Shown: positions 7,920 to 15,851 of the stretch, in pieces
How the letters are laid out: the number at the start of each line of letters is the position of its first letter
How positions within the stretch are numbered: position 1 is the stretch's first letter
DNA from: Bacillota bacterium
Lineage (GTDB): Bacteria > Bacillota > Clostridia > Acetivibrionales > DSM-1351
Reading direction: 5' to 3'
Assembly (NCBI GenBank): GCA_023409265.1
Contig: JAEYHZ010000036.1
Location: forward strand, 186,001 to 250,000
Length of the DNA: 64,000 nt
Program-made: the position numbers and the translations under genes
Notes under the pieces: model-generated
Told to the model about the DNA's origin: nothing
What the model saw: the letters and a program-made list of their open reading frames with translations, nothing else
Databases searched by the model: none

Positions 7920-8731
7920 ATGAAACAGAAAGAAAACAGAAAGAAGAAAAAAGGGTGGATAAAAGTGCTGATCATTCTAGCGATTCCGGTGTTGCTAATT
8001 GGTGGATTACGAATCAAGAATACAATTTGGCCACCTGAATCGGAAGGAATTGATTATGCCAAGGCACTTTCTTTGCAGAGTCAGGCAAGTGAATCTTCTG
8101 AATTGGCAGATGTGGAAAAACGTACTCTTGAGGTGAAATATATCAATAAGGAAGAAAAGGTTGAAACGAGATCACTCATTTTGTACGTTCCCAAAAATGC
8201 GGAAGGGAAGATTCCACTCATCTATATACCTCATTATGAAATTGAGAAGGATTCCGCGGAACTCAGACTCGCCATTTTTCGCATAGGTGTACTCTTTGGA
8301 TATTTGATCTACTGGAACAAGAATATCGGATGTGAAATGATTGATTACTATTGGACTGCCGAAGCATCCAGCTAATCCAACCGGGGAAAAAGCCTCCCAC
8401 CGTGCTGTATCTTCCGGATTTGGGAAGTTATTCAGAATCGGTAGGAACATATCTGTTACCATCCCAAGTAATGGAACTGGCACCCCTTCTGTCATTCCAT
8501 TCAGAAACTGTCCTGCTGGAGAGCCCGGTACAGTTAGATGTTGATGATAGTATCTATGGATCACTTGCAATATATCAGAAGGAAATTGTAGAAGAGTTTT
8601 CTCAATGGGCAGATAATCATTCGAAAGAAGAACTGAATAGCAGTGTCGAAACTGCAATTTCTACACTTGATAAGGATGAACAGAGTGTGTATACAGAAGC
8701 TTGGAGTTCTATCCGGGCACAGACACATTAA
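7920..8731 (+). pseudogene. Membrane-anchored alpha/beta hydrolase destroyed by internal inversion and deletion
   Basis: The N-terminal part (basic start, membrane helix at about residues 13-29, then RSLILYVPKNAEGKIPLIYI...DSAELRL) is normal to about position 8262, and the C-terminal part (PVQLDVDDSIYGSLAIYQKE to the stop at 8729-8731) is normal from about 8520 in another frame. Between them the plus strand makes no sense, while the minus strand reads TDMFLPILNNFPNPEDTARW, GSPIVINHFTSDILVPVDQI and SKEYTY, which looks like the missing hydrolase segment. The segment therefore appears flipped. The nucleophile elbow expected between RSLILYV and the inverted block is absent, so a deletion occurred too. 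The enzyme cannot be active. Confidence 0.75.
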
Positions 8732-8864
8732 TGCATAGAAGAATTGTAAGGACTCTACTCTTGTATCTGATAAAATGAACTCTTATGTTAGATTTACAAA
8801 TGCCAATGGTATTGAGTTGGTTCAATTAAAGACTGTCAAGGCAAAGAATTCAAGGAGGTAGAAA

Positions 8865-9812
8865 ATGAAAAAAATATTGAAAATAGTAGGTTTCTGTATA
8901 TTAGCTATTATTTTGTTGATTGTTATTCTGCTTACAATTTTAGCAAAAAGACCTTTTGTTCCTAATAATTATACTGAGACAGTAAAAACAGGTGGTGTTC
9001 TGGAAGCAAAATACATCTCGATGGGCGACCATGAAGTTAGCTATATGGAAAGTTCAGCAATGATGTCTTTCAAGAAATACGAGATTTATTATCCAACAGA
9101 TGTATCTGATATGGATAGCAAATTGCCTGTTGTCATATTTGTAAATGGAACAGGTGCTGTAGGTTCTAAATATCAGGCTTTACAAAAGCACCTTGCTTCA
9201 TGGGGATTCATCACAGTAGCCACCGAAGAAGAATATGCGTGGAATGGATTCTCAGCAGAAATGAGTGTTCGTTATCTTGAATTGTTAAACGAGTACGATG
9301 GTGAGATAAATGGCACAGGCAATGCACTTCGAGGTAAGATAGACCTTGATAAAATTGGTATAACAGGTCATTCTCAAGGTGGATTTGGTGTAGTAAATGC
9401 TATTACTGAGCAAAGACATGCATCATCTTACAAAGCTGCGGTTATTTTAAGCTGTGGCGATACAAAGGGTGAAAACCTTTTTCAGTGGGAGGCGGATGAC
9501 ACATTGGTAAAAACACCAACCATGATAATGGGTTCAACAGGCAATACCGATTCTGTCATTGCATCTTTAAAGGGCTTGCAGGGATTATATGACAGTATCC
9601 CAAGCGATGTGACAAAAGTGCTAGCAAGAAGAAACGATGCCGACCATGGAGAAATGCTTTATTATGCAGATGGATATGTTACTGCATGGTTTATGTATTA
9701 TCTTGCAGACGATGTAGAAGCTGGTAATGCGTTCTTCTCAAAGAATGTTGAAATATTGTCAAATCCTTTATATCAGGATATAAAAATTGAAATGTCATCA
9801 GGGCAAAAATAA
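8865..9812 (+). CDS. Membrane-anchored alpha/beta hydrolase (chlorophyllase/dienelactone hydrolase-like)
   Basis: A textbook AAGGAGG site lies 7 nt before the ATG. The 315-residue protein has one N-terminal membrane helix (about residues 5-27) followed by a hydrolase fold: VVIFVNGTGAVG near the oxyanion hole, the nucleophile elbow GHSQGGFG, MIMGSTGNTD as an acid-loop candidate, and the catalytic His in NDADHGEML. Such enzymes cleave esters outside the membrane; the substrate is unknown. Together with 6914 and 7920 it makes a local group of three anchored hydrolases, one broken. A strong terminator follows at 9845-9875. Confidence 0.85.
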   Translation: MKKILKIVGFCILAIILLIVILLTILAKRPFVPNNYTETVKTGGVLEAKYISMGDHEVSYMESSAMMSFKKYEIYYPTDVSDMDSKLPVVIFVNGTGAVGSKYQALQKHLASWGFITVATEEEYAWNGFSAEMSVRYLELLNEYDGEINGTGNALRGKIDLDKIGITGHSQGGFGVVNAITEQRHASSYKAAVILSCGDTKGENLFQWEADDTLVKTPTMIMGSTGNTDSVIASLKGLQGLYDSIPSDVTKVLARRNDADHGEMLYYADGYVTAWFMYYLADDVEAGNAFFSKNVEILSNPLYQDIKIEMSSGQK

Positions 9813-9844
9813 ACCGAAAAGAAATTTCATTATACAACTTTTAG

Positions 9845-9875
9845 TTTGTAGGAGAGTTTTTAACTCTCCTACAAA
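9845..9875 (+). terminator. Intrinsic terminator
   Basis: A perfect 14-bp stem (TTTGTAGGAGAGTT with AACTCTCCTACAAA), 3-nt loop, 33 nt after the hydrolase stop. The stem ends are A/T-rich, so it could act in both directions. Confidence 0.75.
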
Positions 9876-9946
9876 AAATATCATTTATCAACTATTTGTT
9901 GTGACATAGCCTATCAAAATTTCAGAATTATTATTCTAATGGTATT

Positions 9947-10234
9947 ATGAAAGCGACAAATGTGGCAGGAGATGCTTATCAGAAAAATCTTAAAGAGATG
10001 GTTACACAGTTAAAAGAGCTTCCAAGAGCACATATATTAATTCGGGAAGACTTCATGGTATTTAATATTTGTTTTGAAATACCTATGATGTACCTTACTT
10101 TAACAATAGACTGTGCTTTAAAGAAATATGGAGTAAATGGGGCAAATATTGATTGGCTTACACGTAATCATTGGAAGGAATCGATTAGAAATTCAGGGTA
10201 TATAGAGGCAGAAATGTATCAAGAAATAATTTAA
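9947..10234 (+). pseudogene. Unrecognised fragment upstream of the TniQ-like relic
   Basis: A 95-residue frame without a ribosome binding site. The second half (ALKKYGVNGANIDWLTRNHW...YIEAEMYQEI) looks protein-like, but I cannot assign a family. Its stop overlaps the next frame's ATG, and that next gene is a TniQ-like relic, so it may be the tail of a transposition gene such as a TnsC/TniB ATPase. No Walker motif is present to prove that. Confidence 0.3.
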
Positions 10235-11480
10235 TGGGTACTGAAATGAATACATACAACAATTTTATCCCTAATAATACTACATCTAAATCAACCTTAT
10301 TTACATGGAATTCTCGTTGGATATGGGTTTATGAATCACCATGGAGTGTTTTTGAAAAATTCAAATTAGCAAATGAAACAAATGATATCGGTATATTTAA
10401 GATTTTTAGTAATGAATAAATTAAGTCAAAGTCAAAAGAATTATATAGCTTTAAGGAACGAGATCTTAATACATTAAGGGCTTTTTGATGAAGATATTAT
10501 GTTTCGCGTTTTAGGGGTAAATTTAAAAGAAACAACTCTTGCTAACATAAATAATCTAATTTGGTTCATTTTCAAATAATAATAAATTATCATTCTACAT
10601 TGATAAAAATCTTCATTTTGTCCAGAGTGTATAAAACATGGATATCATAGCATATTTCATCAGATTAAATTAATTGTCCGAAATGTCATACCTCAATTCC
10701 TTATTTATTAACAGATAAATGGGCGAGAAGTCCATATAAATGCAAATGTGGGCATCAGTTCTATCAAAATACTGAAAGTAATAGTTTTATTAAAGAATGG
10801 TCATCTAATTTTAAACTAGTAATTAATTCACCGGATTTAGCCAAATGGCTAAGTATAGAGAATTCAGTCAAATTGAATTTTAAGGAATTCATAATTAACG
10901 AAAAAATAGCTAGATTACCATTTAAATAATTTAATCAAGTTCTCATCATCTATTATTGATAAAGGTTATAAATTGGATATTTCATATCATCATAAAATAA
11001 TCAATCAAAAAAATAAACAACTAATTAAGACAAGAAAACATTATCCATTTAAAGAGCAAATGAAGCAAATAGTTGAGAGGTTCAATATTGAGCATTTAGA
11101 GGGGTGGAGGAGTTAATAAAAAAGCATATTCATAATATTAAAACCTATAGTGATGGTTTTGACAAAATGGAAATTCAATCCAATTAATGCTGCATATAAA
11201 ATGTGGCGGAAGTGCGTTCTAGGATTTGAATATTATCTTAATAATATGAATAGACTTAACTCAGAATCATGGCATAACAACTCATATTTTGAATCAATAG
11301 AAGATTTTCAAGTTATTGATGATTTTTATTTTGAGTTAAAGATCACTGTAAGGAGTTCATTAAACATGACTCAGATATTCCATTTTTAAGTATAAGGTAT
11401 GAAAATATTCCAATCTGCTTAATAAAATTTATAAATCAAGATTTGATCGAATTACATTGGTGGAACAGAAATAATTCATT
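10234..11480 (+). pseudogene. Decayed TniQ/TnsD-like transposition gene
   Basis: The gene survives as pieces in several frames: an N-terminal segment with LFTWNSRWIWVYESPWSVFE, FKLANETN (from 10246); LSQSQKNYIALRNE and DEDIMFRVLGVNLKE after a stop; a zinc-finger part FCPECIKHGYHSIFHQIKL, then after a frameshift CPKCHTSIPYLLTDKWARSP and CKCGHQFY; and a C-terminal part with NRLNSESWHNNSYFESIEDF and IRYENIPICL. The paired CP.C motifs with HGYHS..HQ between them, and an opening P-x-E-S-x-W-S-x-F-x-K-F, are typical of TniQ-domain target-selection proteins of Tn7-like and Tn5053-like transposons. At least three frame breaks make it inactive. Confidence 0.6.
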
Positions 11481-11540
11481 ATAATTTAAAACTTTGGTAT
11501 ACTAACAATGAGTTAAGGCAGATAAACCAATAAAAATAAA

Positions 11541-11652
11541 TGACACAAAGTTTATACCATAGATAATTTACGGTGGGAACTTTGTGTCAGGATTTAGTCA
11601 CAAAAATCAATGGTAGGATCTTTGTATTAAAATCGGTTGTATGTTTGTGTCA
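11541..11652. repeat. Four copies of a ~20-bp motif, candidate Tn7-like transposon end
   Basis: Related copies are: ATGGTATAAACTTTGTGTCA on the minus strand (11541-11560), and on the plus strand CGGTGGGAACTTTGTGTCA (11571-11589), ATGGTAGGATCTTTGTATTA (11610-11629) and CGGTTGTATGTTTGTGTCA (11634-11652). The common form is YGGTNNGA.CTTTGTGTCA. Clusters of ~20-bp motifs of this kind are the TnsB binding sites at Tn7-like transposon ends, and a TniQ-like relic lies just upstream. The first two copies also form an inverted repeat (TGACACAAAGTT with AACTTTGTGTCA). Confidence 0.5.
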
Positions 11653-11685
11653 ATAAACATTTTATTAAGATATAAACGAAAAGAT

Positions 11686-11727
11686 CCCCCCAATTACGCG
11701 AAATAATAATTTCGCGTAATTGGGGGG
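11686..11727. repeat. 18-bp perfect hairpin with a G-run
   Basis: CCCCCCAATTACGCGAAA (11686-11703) is perfectly complementary to 11710-11727 with a 6-nt loop, and the right arm continues as a run of nine G in total (11722-11730). No T-run follows. It lies 33 nt past the last end-like repeat. The remainder of 11735-11950 is AT-rich without a gene. Confidence 0.6.
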
Positions 11728-11950
11728 GGGTGTAATCGAATCTATCTTATCATAATGATAACAATATAATTTTAATTTCCTTCCAAATCCTAATATATAT
11801 CACATTAGTTTTATAATTAAATATGCATCAGTGTTTGATAGCTCTAGGATGGTATTCTTCTGCATATACCTGTTAAATTACTATGGATGAACAACATATA
11901 TCTTCAACATTTAATTTGTTTATCCATATAAATAACTTATTTTTTTAGTA

Positions 11951-11987
11951 AACAGATATGCCGCTTTAGTAAACCGGCATATCTGTT
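11951..11987. terminator. Hairpin downstream of the xylanase gene
   Basis: AACAGATATGCCG (11951-11963) pairs perfectly with CGGCATATCTGTT (11975-11987). It lies 20 nt past the xylanase stop codon (minus strand). The flank on the xylanase mRNA side is A-rich rather than U-rich, so it may act mainly as an mRNA 3'-end stabiliser or as a weak terminator. Confidence 0.5.
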
Positions 11988-12006
11988 CAGATTTTGTAAA
12001 CTCTTA

Positions 12007-13281
12007 TTACTCATCGGCAGGAAATTTTGTGATAAGCCCCTGCAGATATTGCTTCATAAGTGAATAATCAAGAGAATCTACACTGCCGCTGGCATCTACA
12101 TCTGCAGCAGCCAGTCCATTTTCAGACGGGAATTTGCTTATTGACCCAAGCAGATATTGCTTCATAAGTGAATAATCCTGAGAATCTACACTGCCGCTGC
12201 CGTCAAGGTCACCATATACAACTGTCGTTGTCGGAGGAACCAAGGCGGCTTGCATCGCATAATAAGCCGGCTTTGGATTATAATTAGAGTCAAAGATTAA
12301 AGCTGCGCCTCTTCCCGGGAACGTTCCTGGTACCCAGGAATATTTGTCTGTAAAACCCCAGACCTGGATAGCCTTTACTGCGGGCTGTGCCATACATTTC
12401 TCAATGATATTCTTGTAGTAGCTGGCTTGAGTTTGAAGTTCCGCCGATGAGGGATTGCTGGATACACGTACATCCATCTCGGTTATATATATCTCAAGGC
12501 CTAAATCTGCAAAACGCTTCAAATTATTGGCAAAGTCATTATAGTCAATTGGGTATTGTATATCCAGGTGCATCTGAAAGCCGATCCCGTCCACAGGTAT
12601 GTTACGGCTTTTAAGGTCTTTGAGCATGTTATAAGCACCGTTTGACTTACTGCCGGTATACTCAAGATTGTAATCGTTGTATATCAGCTTGGCGTCAGGG
12701 TCAGCAGCACGAGCCCGGATAAATGCATTCTCAATAAAGCTTTTTCCTAGAGTTCTGTACCAGAAGGAATTCCTATAGCTTCCATCTTCTTCAAATGCTT
12801 CATTAACCACGTCCCACAGGGGTATCTTGCCCTTGTAGTGACCCATTACCTTGTCGATATGATTGTACATGGCAGACTGCATGGCGCTGGCACTAAGATT
12901 CTGTACCCAGCTTGGTGTTTGATTGTGCCAGACCAGCGCATGGCCGTGAACCTTAAAATTATTGGTTTGAGCCCAGTCAACAAGCTTATCCCCTTCAGAG
13001 AAATTAAAATTATTTTGGGAAGACTCTGTAGCATCCCATTTCATGCAATTTTCAGGAGTTACCAGATTAAACTCGGAAGCGGCGGTGCTGAGGAACGTGG
13101 AAGAATCCGACATTGTAGTAAAACCACTGGGAAATTCGGTTCCCACCAAAACCTTGCTTTGAATATCCTTTAACCTTTTACCCGTTGGAGTAGCGGCATT
13201 AACCGTTACCAGGCAAATCGTCAAAGCTGTCAGAAAGACAACAAGCGCCACTGATAATGATTTAAAACTATTTTTTCTCAT
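12007..13281 (-). CDS. Secreted GH10 endo-beta-1,4-xylanase with type I dockerin
   Basis: The 424-residue precursor has a signal peptide (about residues 1-29, ending VNA). A GH10 catalytic domain follows (about 35-345) with the acid/base Glu161 in WDVVNEA and the nucleophile Glu268 in IYITEMDVR, plus WHNQTPSW and QVWGFTDKYSW subsite motifs. A two-repeat type I dockerin closes the protein (about 355-424; GDLDGSGSVDSQDYSLMKQY and the second DVDASGSVDSLDYSLMKQY), with Asp/Ser calcium loops. It cleaves xylan outside the cell while attached to scaffoldin cohesins. AAGGAG precedes the ATG. It lies directly behind a GH43-CBM6 relic read in the same direction, probably the former operon partner. Confidence 0.95.
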   Translation of the reverse strand: MRKNSFKSLSVALVVFLTALTICLVTVNAATPTGKRLKDIQSKVLVGTEFPSGFTTMSDSSTFLSTAASEFNLVTPENCMKWDATESSQNNFNFSEGDKLVDWAQTNNFKVHGHALVWHNQTPSWVQNLSASAMQSAMYNHIDKVMGHYKGKIPLWDVVNEAFEEDGSYRNSFWYRTLGKSFIENAFIRARAADPDAKLIYNDYNLEYTGSKSNGAYNMLKDLKSRNIPVDGIGFQMHLDIQYPIDYNDFANNLKRFADLGLEIYITEMDVRVSSNPSSAELQTQASYYKNIIEKCMAQPAVKAIQVWGFTDKYSWVPGTFPGRGAALIFDSNYNPKPAYYAMQAALVPPTTTVVYGDLDGSGSVDSQDYSLMKQYLLGSISKFPSENGLAAADVDASGSVDSLDYSLMKQYLQGLITKFPADE

Positions 13282-13284
13282 AAA

Positions 13285-13774
13285 TCAACTCTCCTTTATT
13301 TTAATATTGTACCTGTGCAGATACCGTATCTGCCCTTTCAAACCGATGTTTGATTTCATATTGTAGCGTCCCTCAATCAATATTTCCGCCGCTATACTTG
13401 CAGAGGCTACTGTTTCGCTAAACGATGCTGCTCCGGTACTAAAATCAACACCCTTAACCTTTATGTAGTAGCTGTTTTCTATATTACATACATCGAGCCC
13501 GGCTGAATGTTTTGTAAGACAACGGCGATCCATGATCTGTCCAGTTTACCCTGTCTGTTGACGAGTAACATTTCCATTCATTCATAGCATAGAAATTGTT
13601 CACTATTGTGTCCTCATCATGACACGATACAGGTAACATATGCTGTCATACCCCATTGGTGCAGGATCGCTGGTATAAATATTCTTTACCAATGGGGTTG
13701 TCGGCAGAAAAGACTGACGTAAGCAGCAGAAAAACAATATACAGAAAGACAGTAAACTTACATTCCTTTTTCAT
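13285..13774 (-). pseudogene. Relic of a secreted GH43-CBM6 arabinofuranosidase/xylosidase
   Basis: An ATG at 13774 with GGAGGT upstream opens a signal peptide (MKKECKFTVFLYIVFLLLTS) and ADNPI, the usual entry into a GH43 domain. Further pieces in mixed frames read CHDEDTIVNNFYAMNEWKCY, SSTD..NWTDHGSPLSYKTF, all typical of the first GH43 blades. The frame then jumps to LDVCNIENSYYIKVKGVDF and FSETVAS.S, typical of a family 6 carbohydrate-binding module. Most of the catalytic domain and any dockerin are gone, so a large internal deletion plus frameshifts destroyed the gene. It ends 3 nt before the xylanase start. Confidence 0.6.
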
Positions 13775-14344
13775 ACATTCACCTCCATTCTAATTAATTT
13801 TCATTTATATTCAAATGTGATATTTCACAAACAATTAGGACCCAGTTATCATATTGAAGATCACCGAATATTTGAACTGTTCTATAAATTTTATACTGTA
13901 TACTTCCAGAGTTTCTGTCAAACCTACTGATTCTTTTTTTGAAGCAGTCCGGATGCAATAATATACCAAATATGACAAATTTATGAATCCACGTAATAAT
14001 ATTATTCAACAAAATTATTATAAATCCTTCTTTTGTAAATTTTTATCGTTCACAAGTTAAATAATAAAATATAATGTAAAAATACATGTGAAACTCAGCT
14101 GAACAAGTAATTTATACACAGTGAGTTTCCCTGAGTGACTCATGATGAACCATCCCATAGCCTACCAAGAAATCTTTTTTGATCTTGACAGGTAATATAC
14201 CGGATACCAAATTATATGATGGTAAATATGTAAACTGTAATATAAGAAAAATTAGTTTTTATATTACTTTAAGTAAATAGAAAAGTCGCAATTTATGAAT
14301 AATACTAAATCATAAATCACGACTAATTCTTGTATTTTTACATT

Positions 14345-14383
14345 TTATTTAATAGACTTTTTTATTTATTTAATAGACTTTTT
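14345..14383. repeat. Tandem repeat, 21-bp period
   Basis: TTATTTAATAGACTTTTT occurs at 14345-14362 and again at 14366-14383. It lies in non-coding DNA downstream of the glycosyltransferase; no function is evident. Confidence 0.8.
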
Positions 14384-14494
14384 ACAATATTCAATAAGCA
14401 TTATGAAATATCCATAATACTAAACACGAAAAGGTTTTGCGGTATTTTCATTGAATTACCTGACTCCTTATATTTTCTTTCTCTGAAAATCAAG

Positions 14495-14513
14495 AAAGGC
14501 TCTGCCTTTTTTT
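14495..14513 (+). terminator. Short GC hairpin with T-run
   Basis: AAAGGC-TCT-GCCTTT followed by further T residues. It is oriented for plus-strand transcripts, opposite to the PKS operon, and could shield the operon end from plus-strand read-through. Confidence 0.45.
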
Positions 14514-14551
14514 GTAAGACAACGCCTTCTCGTTTTTTTATTTAGTTGTAT

Positions 14552-14575
14552 AAAACACAGCAATCTTCTGCTGCA
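14552..14575 (-). terminator. Possible terminator of the PKS operon
   Basis: On the minus strand GCAGCA pairs with TGCTGT (one G-U pair) around a short loop, followed by GTTTTATA, about 55 nt past the glycosyltransferase stop. It is the best terminator candidate for the long operon but a modest hairpin. Confidence 0.35.
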
Positions 14576-14630
14576 ATAAAGAAGTGCCCTTCAGCTACTT
14601 CTATCCATATTTCTTACTGTTATGTTTAGA

Positions 14631-15851
14631 TTAACTTGCTTTATTTTTTACGACAGAAACTCTTTTTTTATGACTTCTGAATATATTCTCATACAGAGAC
14701 AATAAAATACTCATAAAATTCATCCTTGCAAAAATCAGTCTCATGGTAAAAGTACCGATTGCACCCAAACTATTCATAACCTCCAGCTGCTTGGATGCAG
14801 GAAAGTACAGGGGTGTTGATTTTTGCTTACCCAACAGCTGAATCCATATATCAAGGTCTGTATTCTCAACATGATCCTGAACAACTATTTTCAATGACTT
14901 TTTCTTTGAGAGCATCAGTATTTTGGCTTTAACATCCTCAAGGTTATCAGTGTTGTTATAATTGATAACCACCTTTTTTCTGATTCCAGTCAAGGCACTG
15001 AACTTTGGAACAATTTGTCCCCTGAAAAATTTAATAATTACATTCTCCGGAAGCTGCAGGGCAGCAGGATGTTTTTTTATAAAATATATGGTATTTTTAT
15101 CAACCTCAGGAAATTTTTCTTTGCTGATTTTCAGGTTTCCTGATTTATCATGCTTTTGATGAAAGCTCTCAATCTTGTTGCTGATAATGATTTTGGCTCC
15201 GGCCATATATAATCGGTATCCCAATTCAATATCCTCAATTCCCCACCCTTTGAAATTTTCATCAAAGCCTCCCAATTCATCCAAATATTTTTTTGGCACA
15301 GCCAGATTACAGGTATAGACCTTCAGCCACGGATGAAGTTGACACTCGGCGTTATAAGAAGATTCCAGATAGCTGAGATGCCTGATCTCGAACTTATTCA
15401 TACTGTCCAGTTTGAATTTCTGATTTTCATAGTAATTGCTTACAGAAATCTCCTCAAAAGATACATCTTCTGTTAGATTTATCCGGTTGCCGACTACTAT
15501 TATATTGTTATTGATTTTGAAGTACCTATCCAATTCTTCAAGATAGTTATGCTTTAGAAGCATATCCCCATCCAAAAAAATAATAATTTCACCGTTGGCA
15601 GCATTAATACCGGTATTTCTGGCTCTTGATCTTGAAGACTCAGCAACTCTTTCCTGGTAGATATACTTAAAATCATACTTCTTTTCCATGCCTTGTATAG
15701 CTTCCCCGGTTCCATCGCTTGAACCGTCGTCCACAACAATAACTTCAATACCATCCAGTGGGAACCCTTCCAGTCTGTTAATAGTTTCCAGGGTATTTTT
15801 AATGAGCTTCTTGCACTGATACACTGGGATAACAAAACTATATCGCTTCAT
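14631..15851 (-). CDS. Family 2 glycosyltransferase
   Basis: From ATG 15851 (GGGAGG 5 nt upstream) the protein is 406 residues; an earlier start at 15869 is less likely. A GT-A domain fills about residues 1-230: FVIPVYQC, VIVVDDGSSDGT, the FLDGDM metal-binding DxD, and the GGFDENFKGWGIEDIELGYR acceptor/base motif shared with GalNAc- and galactosyltransferase-like GT2 enzymes. The C-terminal 170 residues are unassigned. It transfers a sugar from a nucleotide-sugar donor; the acceptor is probably the lipo-polyketide, since the gene overlaps the end of the last PKS gene by 14 nt and is the last gene of the operon. A cell-envelope role cannot be excluded. Confidence 0.85.
   Translation of the reverse strand: MKRYSFVIPVYQCKKLIKNTLETINRLEGFPLDGIEVIVVDDGSSDGTGEAIQGMEKKYDFKYIYQERVAESSRSRARNTGINAANGEIIIFLDGDMLLKHNYLEELDRYFKINNNIIVVGNRINLTEDVSFEEISVSNYYENQKFKLDSMNKFEIRHLSYLESSYNAECQLHPWLKVYTCNLAVPKKYLDELGGFDENFKGWGIEDIELGYRLYMAGAKIIISNKIESFHQKHDKSGNLKISKEKFPEVDKNTIYFIKKHPAALQLPENVIIKFFRGQIVPKFSALTGIRKKVVINYNNTDNLEDVKAKILMLSKKKSLKIVVQDHVENTDLDIWIQLLGKQKSTPLYFPASKQLEVMNSLGAIGTFTMRLIFARMNFMSILLSLYENIFRSHKKRVSVVKNKAS

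Larger units (their letters stand above)
13775..14630. other. Gene-poor AT-rich spacer between xylanase locus and PKS operon
   Basis: No gene is supported. The stretch holds a stem-loop GTCG..ATTTATGA / TCATAAAT..CGAC (14285-14323), a 21-bp-period tandem repeat (14345-14383), and two small hairpins near the PKS end (14495-14513 and 14552-14575). A weak minus-strand frame at 13794-14012 starts with TTG and matches nothing I know. Confidence 0.6.

Noticed and set aside
8172..8657. Minus-strand open frame of 161 codons with protein-like content
   Set aside because: Its sensible part (roughly 8265-8520) is the inverted segment of the 7920 hydrolase gene; it has no ribosome binding site and both ends are antisense to the flanking hydrolase parts, so it is not a separate gene.
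13794..14012. Minus-strand frame of 72 codons
   Set aside because: It starts with TTG without a convincing spacing to a ribosome binding site and matches no family I know; kept as non-coding spacer.
14345..14383. Repeat as a CRISPR array
   Set aside because: Only two copies, 3-nt gap and AT-rich sequence; no spacers and no cas genes.
14330..14545. Plus-strand frame of 71 codons
   Set aside because: Low-complexity Phe/Tyr/Leu content from AT-rich repeats, no ribosome binding site, crosses a tandem repeat and a terminator-like hairpin.
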